From: Yamadazyma tenuis
Taxonomy: Eukaryota; Ascomycota; Pichiomycetes; Serinales; Debaryomycetaceae
Assembly (NCBI RefSeq): GCF_029203305.1
Contig: NC_089466.1
Span: 434,001 to 498,000 of the forward strand
DNA length: 64,000 nt
Reading direction: 5' to 3'
Positions 32,854 through 42,100 of the stretch are shown here, piece by piece (position 1 is the stretch's first letter; every line of letters begins with the position of its first letter). The notes below the pieces were generated by a model. That model was not told the origin of the DNA. It did no database searches and worked only from the letters and a program-made list of their open reading frames with translations. Both the position numbers and the translations under genes were made by a program.

Positions 32854-32911
32854 CTTCATCAGATAATCTTTCTCATCCCCAGATCATCGTTTTAGATCTT
32901 TATTCCGTCAC

Positions 32912-34087
32912 ATGGACGATTTCATTACAAAGGCATCAAGCCAAGCGGTATCATTTGCCATTAGATCGGGTATATCATTGGCATCTGGATATGCTATCCG
33001 TACCGTTACTAAATTTGTCGATAAAATTCCAGAAAAAGACAAGGCTCAGTTGAACAACAAGATTCATAGAGTGAAACTTCAAATCAACATTGTCAGTCCT
33101 TCAATAGAATTAATCAAGTCAATGAACGCTGGTGGGTTCAGTTCTTTACAAAGCTGTAATGAGCTAATTGATCAAATGACTCAGCTGTTCAGAGAATTTG
33201 ATGACATGGTGGAGAAGTGGCTGGACCAACTTAGCAATTCTAATACTGGAGATGTCATTAAACAAGTTAATAAACAGCTTGATGGCTTGATAGACATGAT
33301 TGATCAAACAGTTCCATTGTTAAATTTATGTATTGTCACTAGTGGCATTAACTTAAACCGAGACTTAAGTGAAGAGATTAGTATCAATAAATTGATAGAG
33401 GCTTCCAATATAATTTTGGGTAGCAGAGATAGCACTAATACAGGGCCTGTGTTTGATTTAACCTTCTTTTCAGTATTCTACAACCCAAGCAGGCTCAAGT
33501 ATATTGAACATGAACTGGGAAATCAAGAAGATGAAACTCCCATAACGTGGAAAGAGGAATTTGCTAGGGCAAAAGTCCTGATTAAGTCTACTGGAAACTT
33601 TTCATATGACTTGAATATAATAGAGGACTTTGATGATGATAGATATCATGAGGGGGCACCAAAAACAAAGGTGGTCAAAGTGAACGATGTACGAAAGATT
33701 TTCTTTAGTAGATCAGGTAAGCTATTGAGATTAGACAACAATGATTCTGCTGTATTGATTCTAAAATTAGACGATGAATATATCGCTTTTGGAATATATG
33801 AAGACGTTGATAGTGAAAGTGATAATAATGAGAGTGACGATTCTGAAGACGAAATAGAAAAAGGTGAGACTGCTAAACAAGAAACTTCTAAATCCTTGTC
33901 TCTATTAGAGTACATTCTAAGATTAACAATTCTAGAACAAGTTGAATCGAAGTCATTAATTGAGATAACTGATGAGAAACTTTTGATTTACTTGAATAAC
34001 GAGATTCCAAGAAAGAGTTCTAAAGTATCGACTCAAACCCTTGACATGGACTCAAATGTCAATAGGCTTGAGAACTTAAAAATATGA
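32912..34087 (+). CDS. YRB30: Yrb30-type Ran-GTP binding protein
   Basis: The 391-residue protein begins MDDFITKASSQAVSFAIRSG, followed by a helical region (IRTVTKFVDKIPEKD, about 28-130), matching the start of the fungal Yrb30 family. A central conserved region contains LTFFSVFYNPSRLKYIEHEL. An acidic Asp/Glu/Ser stretch lies at about 305-325. Yrb30 binds Ran-GTP and is linked to nuclear transport. I see no other domain. The first ATG of the frame is used. Confidence 0.85.
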   Translation: MDDFITKASSQAVSFAIRSGISLASGYAIRTVTKFVDKIPEKDKAQLNNKIHRVKLQINIVSPSIELIKSMNAGGFSSLQSCNELIDQMTQLFREFDDMVEKWLDQLSNSNTGDVIKQVNKQLDGLIDMIDQTVPLLNLCIVTSGINLNRDLSEEISINKLIEASNIILGSRDSTNTGPVFDLTFFSVFYNPSRLKYIEHELGNQEDETPITWKEEFARAKVLIKSTGNFSYDLNIIEDFDDDRYHEGAPKTKVVKVNDVRKIFFSRSGKLLRLDNNDSAVLILKLDDEYIAFGIYEDVDSESDNNESDDSEDEIEKGETAKQETSKSLSLLEYILRLTILEQVESKSLIEITDEKLLIYLNNEIPRKSSKVSTQTLDMDSNVNRLENLKI

Positions 34088-34159
34088 CAAACATGTGGTT
34101 TTCTTTTTAAGTTTAATGTGTTAATTATGAATAAATAATCTTTAATCATTATGTAACAT

Positions 34160-35299
34160 TTACTGATTATTATCATAATCATTCAAGAAATGTTCCAAAT
34201 CTTCATCCAGAATATAGAGCTCGTTTGATTCCAAAATGTTACCAAAGGGAAAATTTTTACTTGTAGGAACTGGATTCATGATCACATTGCTGTTGTGATT
34301 ATTGTTAACATTCACGTCCGCATTTTGAGGACTATGTGGAGCAATATTAAGGTTTGAAGAAGAGTTTATGTTGGAAACATTTCCTGATGGAGGATAAGCA
34401 TCGAATTTCGAGTCGGTAAATGATGAGCCCGAATTCACGGATAATACAGATGATGGCCTATTCTTAAATGAATGAGACCTTGCAATAGATGAAACAACCT
34501 GAAAATTTGGATTCGAATTCAGATGTGTTGTTGTAATGCCATTGCCATTGGTTGAGCCCATTTCTGAAGCAGCGGCATTATTGATGATATATCCATCATT
34601 ATTGTTAATGGACATACTACTTTGGGCTGGAGTAGGGCTACTTGTTGACTGGTTTGATGAATGGGAAGAACTGTTATTAACCGATGAGGTTTGGTTTGAA
34701 TTACCCATTGACGACGTAGGTTGATCAGAAGGTAGCGATGACAAAGGCATGTTTTCGTTATCAAAAGATTGAGTACCAATCAATGGGAACAATGGAAAGT
34801 CCATTGATTTATCAAAATTTTTGTGGTTCCCACCATCTGAATCTCGAACTGAGGATTTCATATTATTGTAATCACCAAGGTCTAATTGATTTGAGTTTAA
34901 AAATTCGAATAAATCACTGTTGGATTTGATGAATTCGTCGTCAATGGTAATCTTTCCTTCCATGATAGAAGTTGTCAGACTAATAGCATTTTCTGAATCT
35001 TTGCCCTTATCTTTCTTTTTTGACTTTTCGGCAATTTTAGACTTATGAGTATGATAACAAGTACAACCTGCAGGGTTTTTCAAACAATTTGAAGCATGAG
35101 TTCCTCCTTTCTTGTCACAAGAGCAGCTAATATGTAAAGATTTCAACTTCCGTTGTTCTCTGCAATGCTGGCATTGAGATGCTGGTCTTCCTTTGGGTTT
35201 TATCATGGTCAAAGGTTGATCCGTATGAGTACAGGATGTAACTCGATGACCTCGAATACATCTTTCACAGGCATACTTAATTCCATGAACAAGCACCAT
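34160..35299 (-). CDS. CUP2: Copper-fist transcription factor
   Basis: The 379-residue product starts MVLVHGIKYACERCIRGHR, a copper-fist DNA-binding domain. Its zinc knuckle is Cys11, Cys14, Cys23 and His25, and the minor-groove KGRP motif follows (IKPKGRPASQC). A Cys-rich segment (HISCSCDKKGGTH..NCLKNPAGCTCYH) could bind copper. The rest is Ser/Asn-rich, with an acidic C-terminus suited to activation. The domain is of the CUP2/HAA1 type rather than MAC1. The symbol follows C. albicans, where I recall CUP2 near RAD54. The role would be activation of copper-resistance genes or, if HAA1-like, weak-acid response genes. The ATG at 35297-35299 is preferred to a TTG three codons upstream. Confidence 0.85.
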   Translation of the reverse strand: MVLVHGIKYACERCIRGHRVTSCTHTDQPLTMIKPKGRPASQCQHCREQRKLKSLHISCSCDKKGGTHASNCLKNPAGCTCYHTHKSKIAEKSKKKDKGKDSENAISLTTSIMEGKITIDDEFIKSNSDLFEFLNSNQLDLGDYNNMKSSVRDSDGGNHKNFDKSMDFPLFPLIGTQSFDNENMPLSSLPSDQPTSSMGNSNQTSSVNNSSSHSSNQSTSSPTPAQSSMSINNNDGYIINNAAASEMGSTNGNGITTTHLNSNPNFQVVSSIARSHSFKNRPSSVLSVNSGSSFTDSKFDAYPPSGNVSNINSSSNLNIAPHSPQNADVNVNNNHNSNVIMNPVPTSKNFPFGNILESNELYILDEDLEHFLNDYDNNQ

Positions 35300-36638
35300 C
35301 CCTTTCAATAATGAACCGTTGAGTAAGAAGGATTTTTTATATGAAACAAAAGAATATGTTCGAACTGCCTACTGCCAGTGTTGGATCGAAAAGTATCTCT
35401 ATCTTGCAGGATTAAAGCAACCAAAACCTGGGTTCAAGGAAACCCAAACAAAAAGCACCACCTAACGTGCAAAGGGGCGTATTGATCAACTAGGAAAGAC
35501 ACAACGCCTTAAAGAAGTGGGACTTGTAAATTATATCCTAGGGAGATAATAACTTCGGCAATGTATTTCGAAATTCTTGTTACCTCAAGAAAACCCAGTG
35601 AACAAACGGTGGGTGGGAGTAGAAGCGACTCTTGTTACACAAGTAGCAGAAAACAGCTCTGAATTAGTTTGGGGATTAAACAACCAGTAATTTTATGTAA
35701 AAGTAAGCAGACAAAGCTGGGATTTCCTTTGAGTGATACAACATCTCAGGAAAATTTCTGAGAAAATGGGTGGCGCACGTAATCGACAGAGAGCTATTCG
35801 GCTTAGAAGGTTCCAAGAACCAGTATTGGATACAAGTTGATTAAGGTTAGAACTTTAAAATTCAATATTTAATATTGCACTACTGAGCTTTTTCTCCCCC
35901 CATCGATTACCTTGATCGTAACTTTTCAAAACCGTAAGCAATACAATCTGACACATTACTACGTCATTTTCATCGCAGCTCGGGAGTCAGCCGCAGCATT
36001 TAAAGTCAAAGTGCACAAGAAAAACCAGGCTTGCGTCTAGACCTTTTGGTTTTGGATACTCCGTCATTTTGCCATAACTACATTCTCTAAAACTAAAGAT
36101 GAGGTGCGTGTAGTCTCCGTAGATATTACTTCTATTGCTGTCTCCGTCTTCAGTACACTTGGATGGAAGCTTGGCTCCGGTCGCTCCGCTCGGGCGCTTA
36201 GACTAGAATCCCAAGGTTAGAATATCTCTGCATAACGACAAAAAGAGCCACGTATGAAAGATGCAACAATAATTATATTCATTCTGTATACTGTCCGTTT
36301 TGTGCACTGGATCAGAAAACTATTGATTCTCACTAAAGACCCCTATTTGCAGCCATATAAATGAGACATATGAGTATACATGTCATCGACTTTCTCAAAA
36401 TATTTCAACAGTAATACTGGGTGCATACCGAAGGAGGTTCTAAAGGAAATAGTCTTTTGCCTTCCAAAAAGAACATTTTAATTATACGGTTCAAACCGAA
36501 GTGCCTTATGAAATTAGGAGTTACTAGAAAATGCCATTCGCGCTCGATCATTCCCACCACCCAATTCCTTTAGCATATTTTTATTGATTCATTAAGCATC
36601 TTCTTACTTGCAGGCTTTATAAAGATTTTGTATCCACA
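35300..36638. other. Long intergenic region CUP2/POM33
   Basis: This 1339-base divergent spacer is the longest clean gap among the euchromatic genes. It contains a 24-codon frame at 35766 that looks fortuitous. A GC-rich island at about 36165-36205 (GGCTCCGGTCGCTCCGCTCG and flanks) stands out from the AT-rich background. No tRNA or snRNA hallmark was found. An upstream exon for POM33 was considered and not accepted. Confidence 0.45.
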
Positions 36639-37490
36639 ATGCCAGCTGTCAGTACTCATGGAAGTCAAAGGAACCAAATGAACCGGTCACTCCGTGAACA
36701 ACTAACATCCTTATGTCGAACTCAACAATTTTATTGGTTCTTGGGTCATCTACTCACAGTTGTGCTCTTCATTTCCAATCTTGCAGAGTCGATATTCTCT
36801 TCAAATTTGAAGTACTATAGAATGTGTTTATTCAGTGTCATTGTGACCTATGTGATTGTCATAAAGCAGATACACTTCAAGAATAGAACTACAATCAAAA
36901 ACTTTACAGTGGCCAAGTTTTTAAAAGATGAGAACGCTCAATACTTTATCCTTTCTGTCTGGTTCTATCTTGTCAGTTATAAAATAGGTAAAGTCAGTGG
37001 TGCATTATACAGTTTTGTGATATATTCTATATTTCACATCCTTTCTTACTTCCAATCCAACATTTTGGCATATTTGTCCATTGGCATTCAACAGGAACAA
37101 AAGATTAACAATCTCATCAAGCGATTCGTATCTCAGTTTAACCAATACGCTTTAATGATGGCTGCCAATAGCGAAATATTCATTGTCATCAGCTTAGCAT
37201 TGTACCTGCCACTTTTGATGTTACGAATTTTCAGCCAATTACCTTACATTGTTATACACTTCGCTACACTCGCTATCATGATTGGATTTCTCAAACTCAG
37301 GTACACAAATAGTACTTTTACACGCCAAATATTAACTCAGTACGACATGAAGATACAACAAGTATTGGCTACCATGCCGCAATTACAGCAGTTCCTAGTG
37401 ATCTACACTAATATCAAACATCTGATTATTGGTTATTTGGCACCCCTTGATGCATTAGTTGCACCTGTCGCTGAAAAGAAGAATCAATAA
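36639..37490 (+). CDS. POM33: Nuclear pore-associated membrane protein, TMEM33/Pom33 family
   Basis: The 283-residue product has about four membrane segments (FLGHLLTVVLFISNLAESIF; MCLFSVIVTYVIVI; FILSVWFYLVSYKI; and a paired segment near 190-225). It has a family-typical amphipathic C-terminal part (QYDMKIQQVLATMPQLQQF). Size and layout match yeast Pom33/Per33 and TMEM33. These proteins sit in the nuclear envelope and ER and help pore complex distribution. The ATG at 36639 gives a standard N-terminus. Confidence 0.85.
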   Translation: MPAVSTHGSQRNQMNRSLREQLTSLCRTQQFYWFLGHLLTVVLFISNLAESIFSSNLKYYRMCLFSVIVTYVIVIKQIHFKNRTTIKNFTVAKFLKDENAQYFILSVWFYLVSYKIGKVSGALYSFVIYSIFHILSYFQSNILAYLSIGIQQEQKINNLIKRFVSQFNQYALMMAANSEIFIVISLALYLPLLMLRIFSQLPYIVIHFATLAIMIGFLKLRYTNSTFTRQILTQYDMKIQQVLATMPQLQQFLVIYTNIKHLIIGYLAPLDALVAPVAEKKNQ

Positions 37491-37568
37491 TTTGTTCCGC
37501 ACTAGTTGTTGAGTATAGGATTTTTCCGTTTTCAAGTTCGTTGTATAGGTAGATATATCTTGTTTATA

Positions 37569-38105
37569 ATGGCATCATCGAGCCTGAAGAAAATCGCCCA
37601 AACGAATAAACAGAAGCTTTATGAATTGCATCTGATAAGTGCTACAGTGGTACTTTTGTGTGCTGCTATTGTATGGTTCTTCAAAAGACCTTCTTCCATT
37701 AAACCATTCCTATTTTTCCAGCTCCCTTTAATCGGCTGTCAGTACGTTATTGAATCTAGTTGCAGACCAAAGTATAAATACGACTCTGTTGGTGACTATG
37801 ATAAGTTGGTAAGTTCTGGTCATGATATGAACCAGTCAGGGTTAACTGAGTATATGACCGATGTCATCTATTTTACCTGGATTCTTGACATAACAGTTGT
37901 TGCATTGGGATCTAATAAAGTATGGTATTTGTTGTTAATTATTCCCGGATATGCTGCATTCAAACTATCTGGTTTCATTAAAGGTTTCTTTCCTAGTAAA
38001 CAACAACAGCCAGAACAGGCATCACTCGACCCTCAAAAACCTGAAGGTAAGAGTAAAAGACAACAAAAGTTGGAAAAGAATGGTAGAAGAAAGATCTTAA
38101 GGTAA
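37569..38105 (+). CDS. SND2: SRP-independent ER targeting protein, TMEM208 family
   Basis: The 178-residue protein starts MASSSLKKIAQTNKQKLYELH, then has two hydrophobic segments (LISATVVLLCAAIVWFF, FLFFQLPLIGCQYVI) and a second pair (VIYFTWILDITVVALG, VWYLLLIIPGYAAF). It ends in a Lys/Gln-rich cytosolic tail. This is the TMEM208/Snd2 (Env10) architecture, an ER receptor for the SND targeting route. The frame is open 21 codons upstream to a non-ATG codon; the ATG at 37569 fits the family. It lies 78 bases after POM33 on the same strand. Confidence 0.85.
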   Translation: MASSSLKKIAQTNKQKLYELHLISATVVLLCAAIVWFFKRPSSIKPFLFFQLPLIGCQYVIESSCRPKYKYDSVGDYDKLVSSGHDMNQSGLTEYMTDVIYFTWILDITVVALGSNKVWYLLLIIPGYAAFKLSGFIKGFFPSKQQQPEQASLDPQKPEGKSKRQQKLEKNGRRKILR

Positions 38106-38245
38106 AGCTGACTTCTTTTATCTGTATATGACTCCAAAATTATCACTAATAACACGATATAGCCTGATTCTTGCCTTTCTTTGCTCTCAATTGGTTCGCA
38201 GTAGAATTGTAATTTGAAACTCATCATCTTTGATTTGTCACTCTC

Positions 38246-38608
38246 ATGTTCCAAAGACTTTACAGCACATTATCCAAAATGCCGGCCTGTATAGTAGTCA
38301 GATCACACGTGAATGGTCCTGTTGAAGAGAAGATTGTTAACAAGTTATTAGCTCTTAATCCTACTACTTTGAAAGTGTTCAATGATTCCCATAAGCATTC
38401 CCATCATAGAAGCATGCAAGAAGCTGATAATACGGTGGAATCCCATTTCAGAATTGAAATAGTCAGTGAAGAGTTCAAGGGAAAGGGTTTGCCAAACAGA
38501 CATAGAATCATCTATAAGTTGTTGGATGATGAGATCAAAATAGACAAGGTGCATGCATTGCAATTGAAGACTAAAACCCAGGAGGAAGTAGAGAGAGCAA
38601 GTGCTTAA
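38246..38608 (+). CDS. BOL1: Mitochondrial BolA-like protein
   Basis: The 120-residue product has a short presequence-like start (MFQRLYSTLSK) and a BolA fold. The family signature is HSHHRSMQEADNTVESHF followed by FKGKGLPNRHRIIYKLL and VHALQLKTKT. BolA proteins bind monothiol glutaredoxin with a shared iron-sulphur cluster. The mitochondrial Bol1 helps insert 4Fe-4S clusters into proteins such as lipoate synthase, which in turn serves enzymes like GCV3 here. The MFQ start gives a mitochondrial protein; the Met at codon 12 could give a shorter form. Confidence 0.9.
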   Translation: MFQRLYSTLSKMPACIVVRSHVNGPVEEKIVNKLLALNPTTLKVFNDSHKHSHHRSMQEADNTVESHFRIEIVSEEFKGKGLPNRHRIIYKLLDDEIKIDKVHALQLKTKTQEEVERASA

Positions 38609-38849
38609 TAGACGAACAGTACACAGCAGAGTATGTAATATTTCTTCATATAACAATGTTTTTGTGGTACCAGAATAGGCGATAATGCCAACTACCTGCA
38701 CTTGGATGACAAGAGAGCAAGACCAATGAGATTGCAAATATTACTAGAAGAGAATCTTTTCAGCAACATCTCCACAATCATTCTGCTACGATTCGAAATC
38801 TCAGTTTGCTCTATTACTACTCGATGTCGGCTGACAGACTTAAAATTAA

Positions 38850-39116
38850 AATTCGGATGTAGATCAGTTATTTACATTACACAATTGTCCTGTCGCCCAA
38901 TGTGAAGCCGAGACTTATCGTCATATATCCTTAACACGACTCATCAAAGACTATATTTTATCTTGTGATACTAACATCATTTTAGTTACGTCGCTCCTTT
39001 CAAGAAGAGAACTTCCTAATACTGTCAAGGAGCTCAATAAATGGGCTACTTTGCACATTGGAGCCTCTGTTATCATCTCATATCTCGGGAGTTATTTTGA
39101 AAGCAATTATTATTAA
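38850..39116 (+). other. Unassigned open frame without ATG; possible exon or gene remnant
   Basis: An 88-codon open stretch ends at TAA 39114-39116 and begins after a stop at 38847. It has no ATG. The translation is protein-like: RLIKDYILSCDTNIILVTS, then LPNTVKELNKWATLHIGAS, a helix-strand-helix-strand order such as follows Walker B in RecA-type folds. Upstream, other frames hold further protein-like pieces (NYLHLDDKRARPMRLQILL near 38690-38745; FALLLLDVG near 38805-38831). It may be the last exon of a spliced gene or a decayed gene between BOL1 and MYO2. Codon-chance alone is not excluded. Confidence 0.3.
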
Positions 39117-39144
39117 CATATATTAAACAAAACACTCTAATCAG

Positions 39145-42100
39145 TTAAATGGATATACTAGGTTCACTACTTCTCTCCTTATCACCCAATGCTTCTTGAG
39201 CGGTAGCATTCTTGGCTACCAATTCAACAATTCTTCTAATTACCGGTAAAGTCAACCATGCTGGAACGTAAGCTTCCACTCTAGAGAATGGTCTCAAACT
39301 CACGGTTCTAAAAGGATCGTTGAAATATCCATCAGTAGACACTAATTCGAATAATTCTTGAGTACCAGCATCCCCTGAAGACTTCACTCTATCAGCAACA
39401 GCTTGAAGTACATCTGGTGATATTGGGGTTTCATAGTCAGCAACGTAATATTGGCTTATCAACTTTTGAATCTGGTTTGGTCTCAAAGCATAACAAATTT
39501 CATAAATGATTTCGATATCTTCGGGTGTATTCTTCTTGATCTGGAGGAGTTTAGCAGCTTGGAACAAATGGCATAGGTAGACGCTAGCTTCCTGTATTTC
39601 ATGACCCTTGCACCATTCTTCTAATCTTGTCACGTTATAGTTCAACTGCAAGCCTCTCTTCCAAGACAAAAAGTTTCTCCTCATTATCAAATCATTGAAA
39701 CATAATGCATCGATAAACCTGAGTAACTCGACCAAAACTTCATGCATCACCTCCTGTTCAATGAAATATGATTTCATTGACCAGTATACATTATTGAAGA
39801 AGCTCAAAATATCATCCATCTTGTATTGATTTGCTGGGGAAAAGACCTTCGACAAAAATGGTGAATTTTCTGGTGCCATGTATCCAGGTAAAGACTGCGA
39901 TAAAACGACAGCAGAAACAGCCTTTTTCTCCAAATCTTTCTCCATCTTCTTCATCCACATGTTGTAGATGTTGTATGATAAGGATTCAAAATCTTCCTTG
40001 ACAACAGCAATAAGTTTCAAGTATTCTTCAAATTCTTCTTCACTCATTTCAAAACTCAAAGTGTCGTTAGAAAGAATAGTCTGTTGGGCGTATGAAACGA
40101 AAGAATACAATTCATGTGTGTTGGATAACCAGAATGCACCATTGGGTATGACATCATCGCCTTTTAAATTTGAAACAATTACTTGAATTGTAGCTAACAC
40201 TTCACCTAAGAACTCTTCGCTCTCTTTGGTTAAACCTAATCTCCACATATCACTCAAAATAATGATGATGATTCTAGCTGGGAACAAAATTTCCTTTCTG
40301 GTGTAATCAGAAGCAACTCCGGCTTGAGGTATCTTCAAATTCTTTAACAATCCTTCAACAACTTCACGGTGTAATTGTCTCGAGTTTCTTAATAATCTGA
40401 ACAACTCATCATTAATGTCATCAATGTTGGTCTCATCATCATTAGAAACAGCAATAACAGAAACCGGCCTATTCGTAGAACCATCATAGTTAGAATTAGA
40501 AGTAACAACACTTGAGTGGCGTTTAGTATTAATACTTCTATTCTTAGCAACATTCAATTGAGGCAAGTTGATTTGCTGGTTCTGTAAAGCAGATAATTCA
40601 CTTTTCAATTGATCTATGTGAGATTTCAAATCACCTTCAATCGTGTCTTTGTGGGCTAAATCACTTCTTGCCTTCTTCAAATCTTCCAAGTTTCTCTCAA
40701 CTTCTGACTTTAAGGCATTTTGTTCTTTAGTTAACTCTTCAATCTTACTTTCAGCCATAGTGTAGTCGATTTTGACTTGGTTTAATTCTTTGTTTAAGTT
40801 TTCAATTTCAAGTTGGTGCCTTTCATCTTGCTTATCAAAATTCTTTTGGAACTCCAACTCTTTTGTCTTCAAGTTTTCTTGAATGGTTGCGGACAGATCT
40901 AATAAACCTTTCAAACGAGTGATCTCTTGCATTAAGCCCTTGTTATCTTTGATCTTAGACGTCAAAGATTGAGTTAACTCAACGACTTTGTTTTCCAATT
41001 TGTAAGATACATTCTTGAGGTGATTTACAGATTTAGCCTCAACCTTTAACTGACTTAATTCCTTTACAGCAAGTTTTCTTCTGATCAAAGATTGAATTAA
41101 TACAGCTGACAGAACATGTTTCTTGTAGTTTCTTCTCTCTTGCAAGCCTCTCCATGAATTTTGTAAAACAATCGCAGATTTCTCTGTTCTTAATGACAAG
41201 AGTGACTGTCTAGCTTTGACTCCTCTCCAAGCCTTCTGTAAGACAACAATAGATTCAAGAGTTTGATTGATCTGTTTTCTAGTCTGGTATCCTCTGATTA
41301 AGGTTTGAATCTTGATCGCTGCGTTTGCTTCAGCTTCTCTTTGGATTTGAAGTCTTCTTATATGTCCCCTTACCAAAGATTGCAATTTAATATGGCTTTC
41401 TCTGATTCCCTTATACCTCTTTTGAGTGAGATGTCTCTTTATGTTCTTTTGGATCAAAGTTGCAGAGTTGTACAACTTATCAGCTCTCAATTTTTCAAAC
41501 TGAGCCAACATACCAGCTTTAAAGAAAATCTTTGTGTTACCTAATTGATATTTAGCTTTATCAGGAAGGTTGGTCGTTAAGATCTGATTACACAATCCAC
41601 TTACAGATTCTTTCGTTGTATCTTCGCTCATCACCTTGATCCAATCATTCGATGGAACTAATATGTGGTATCTATCAGCAAACTCCACATACGTCCAACG
41701 AGAAGGGAAACCAGCACAGGAAATTCTAATTGTTTCTAAAACTCCACAAGCTCGTAACTGCGACAAGACCATCAATGAATCAAATTCCCAAGCTTTCTTC
41801 AACTCGTTTGGCTTAATACATCTGATATAGTGAACGTTTGTTGAGTTTATAGTTTTCATTAATTCAATCAAGGAATTCTTGAAAATTGACCCCAATGTTG
41901 GCTTCTTATTTGCAATAGATTTACCACTTGTTGGGGCGCTCAACTGTAAAGCGGACGCGTTCTTGTCAATAATGGATAAAACTTCCTTCAACAATTCATT
42001 GGTGGAATTTTTCAAAACCTCTAAGTGGCCTTCACCAACGGTGTCTCTATTCTTTTCGATAAAACCTTCAATATCATAGGAAACATCTAAAGCATAATGA

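Noticed and set aside
36484..36496. GGTTCAAACC, a possible tRNA B box.
   Set aside because: The flanking bases do not form a T-stem and no A box lies upstream at tRNA spacing.
36098..36638. A spliced first exon for POM33: ATGAG at 36098-36102, then GTGCGT, and a CAG ending at 36613 that would join in frame to add ten residues before the chosen start.
   Set aside because: The 5' site is not GTATGT, and there is no TACTAAC branch box before the 3' site. The in-frame result is a one-in-three event, and the protein already has a family-like start.
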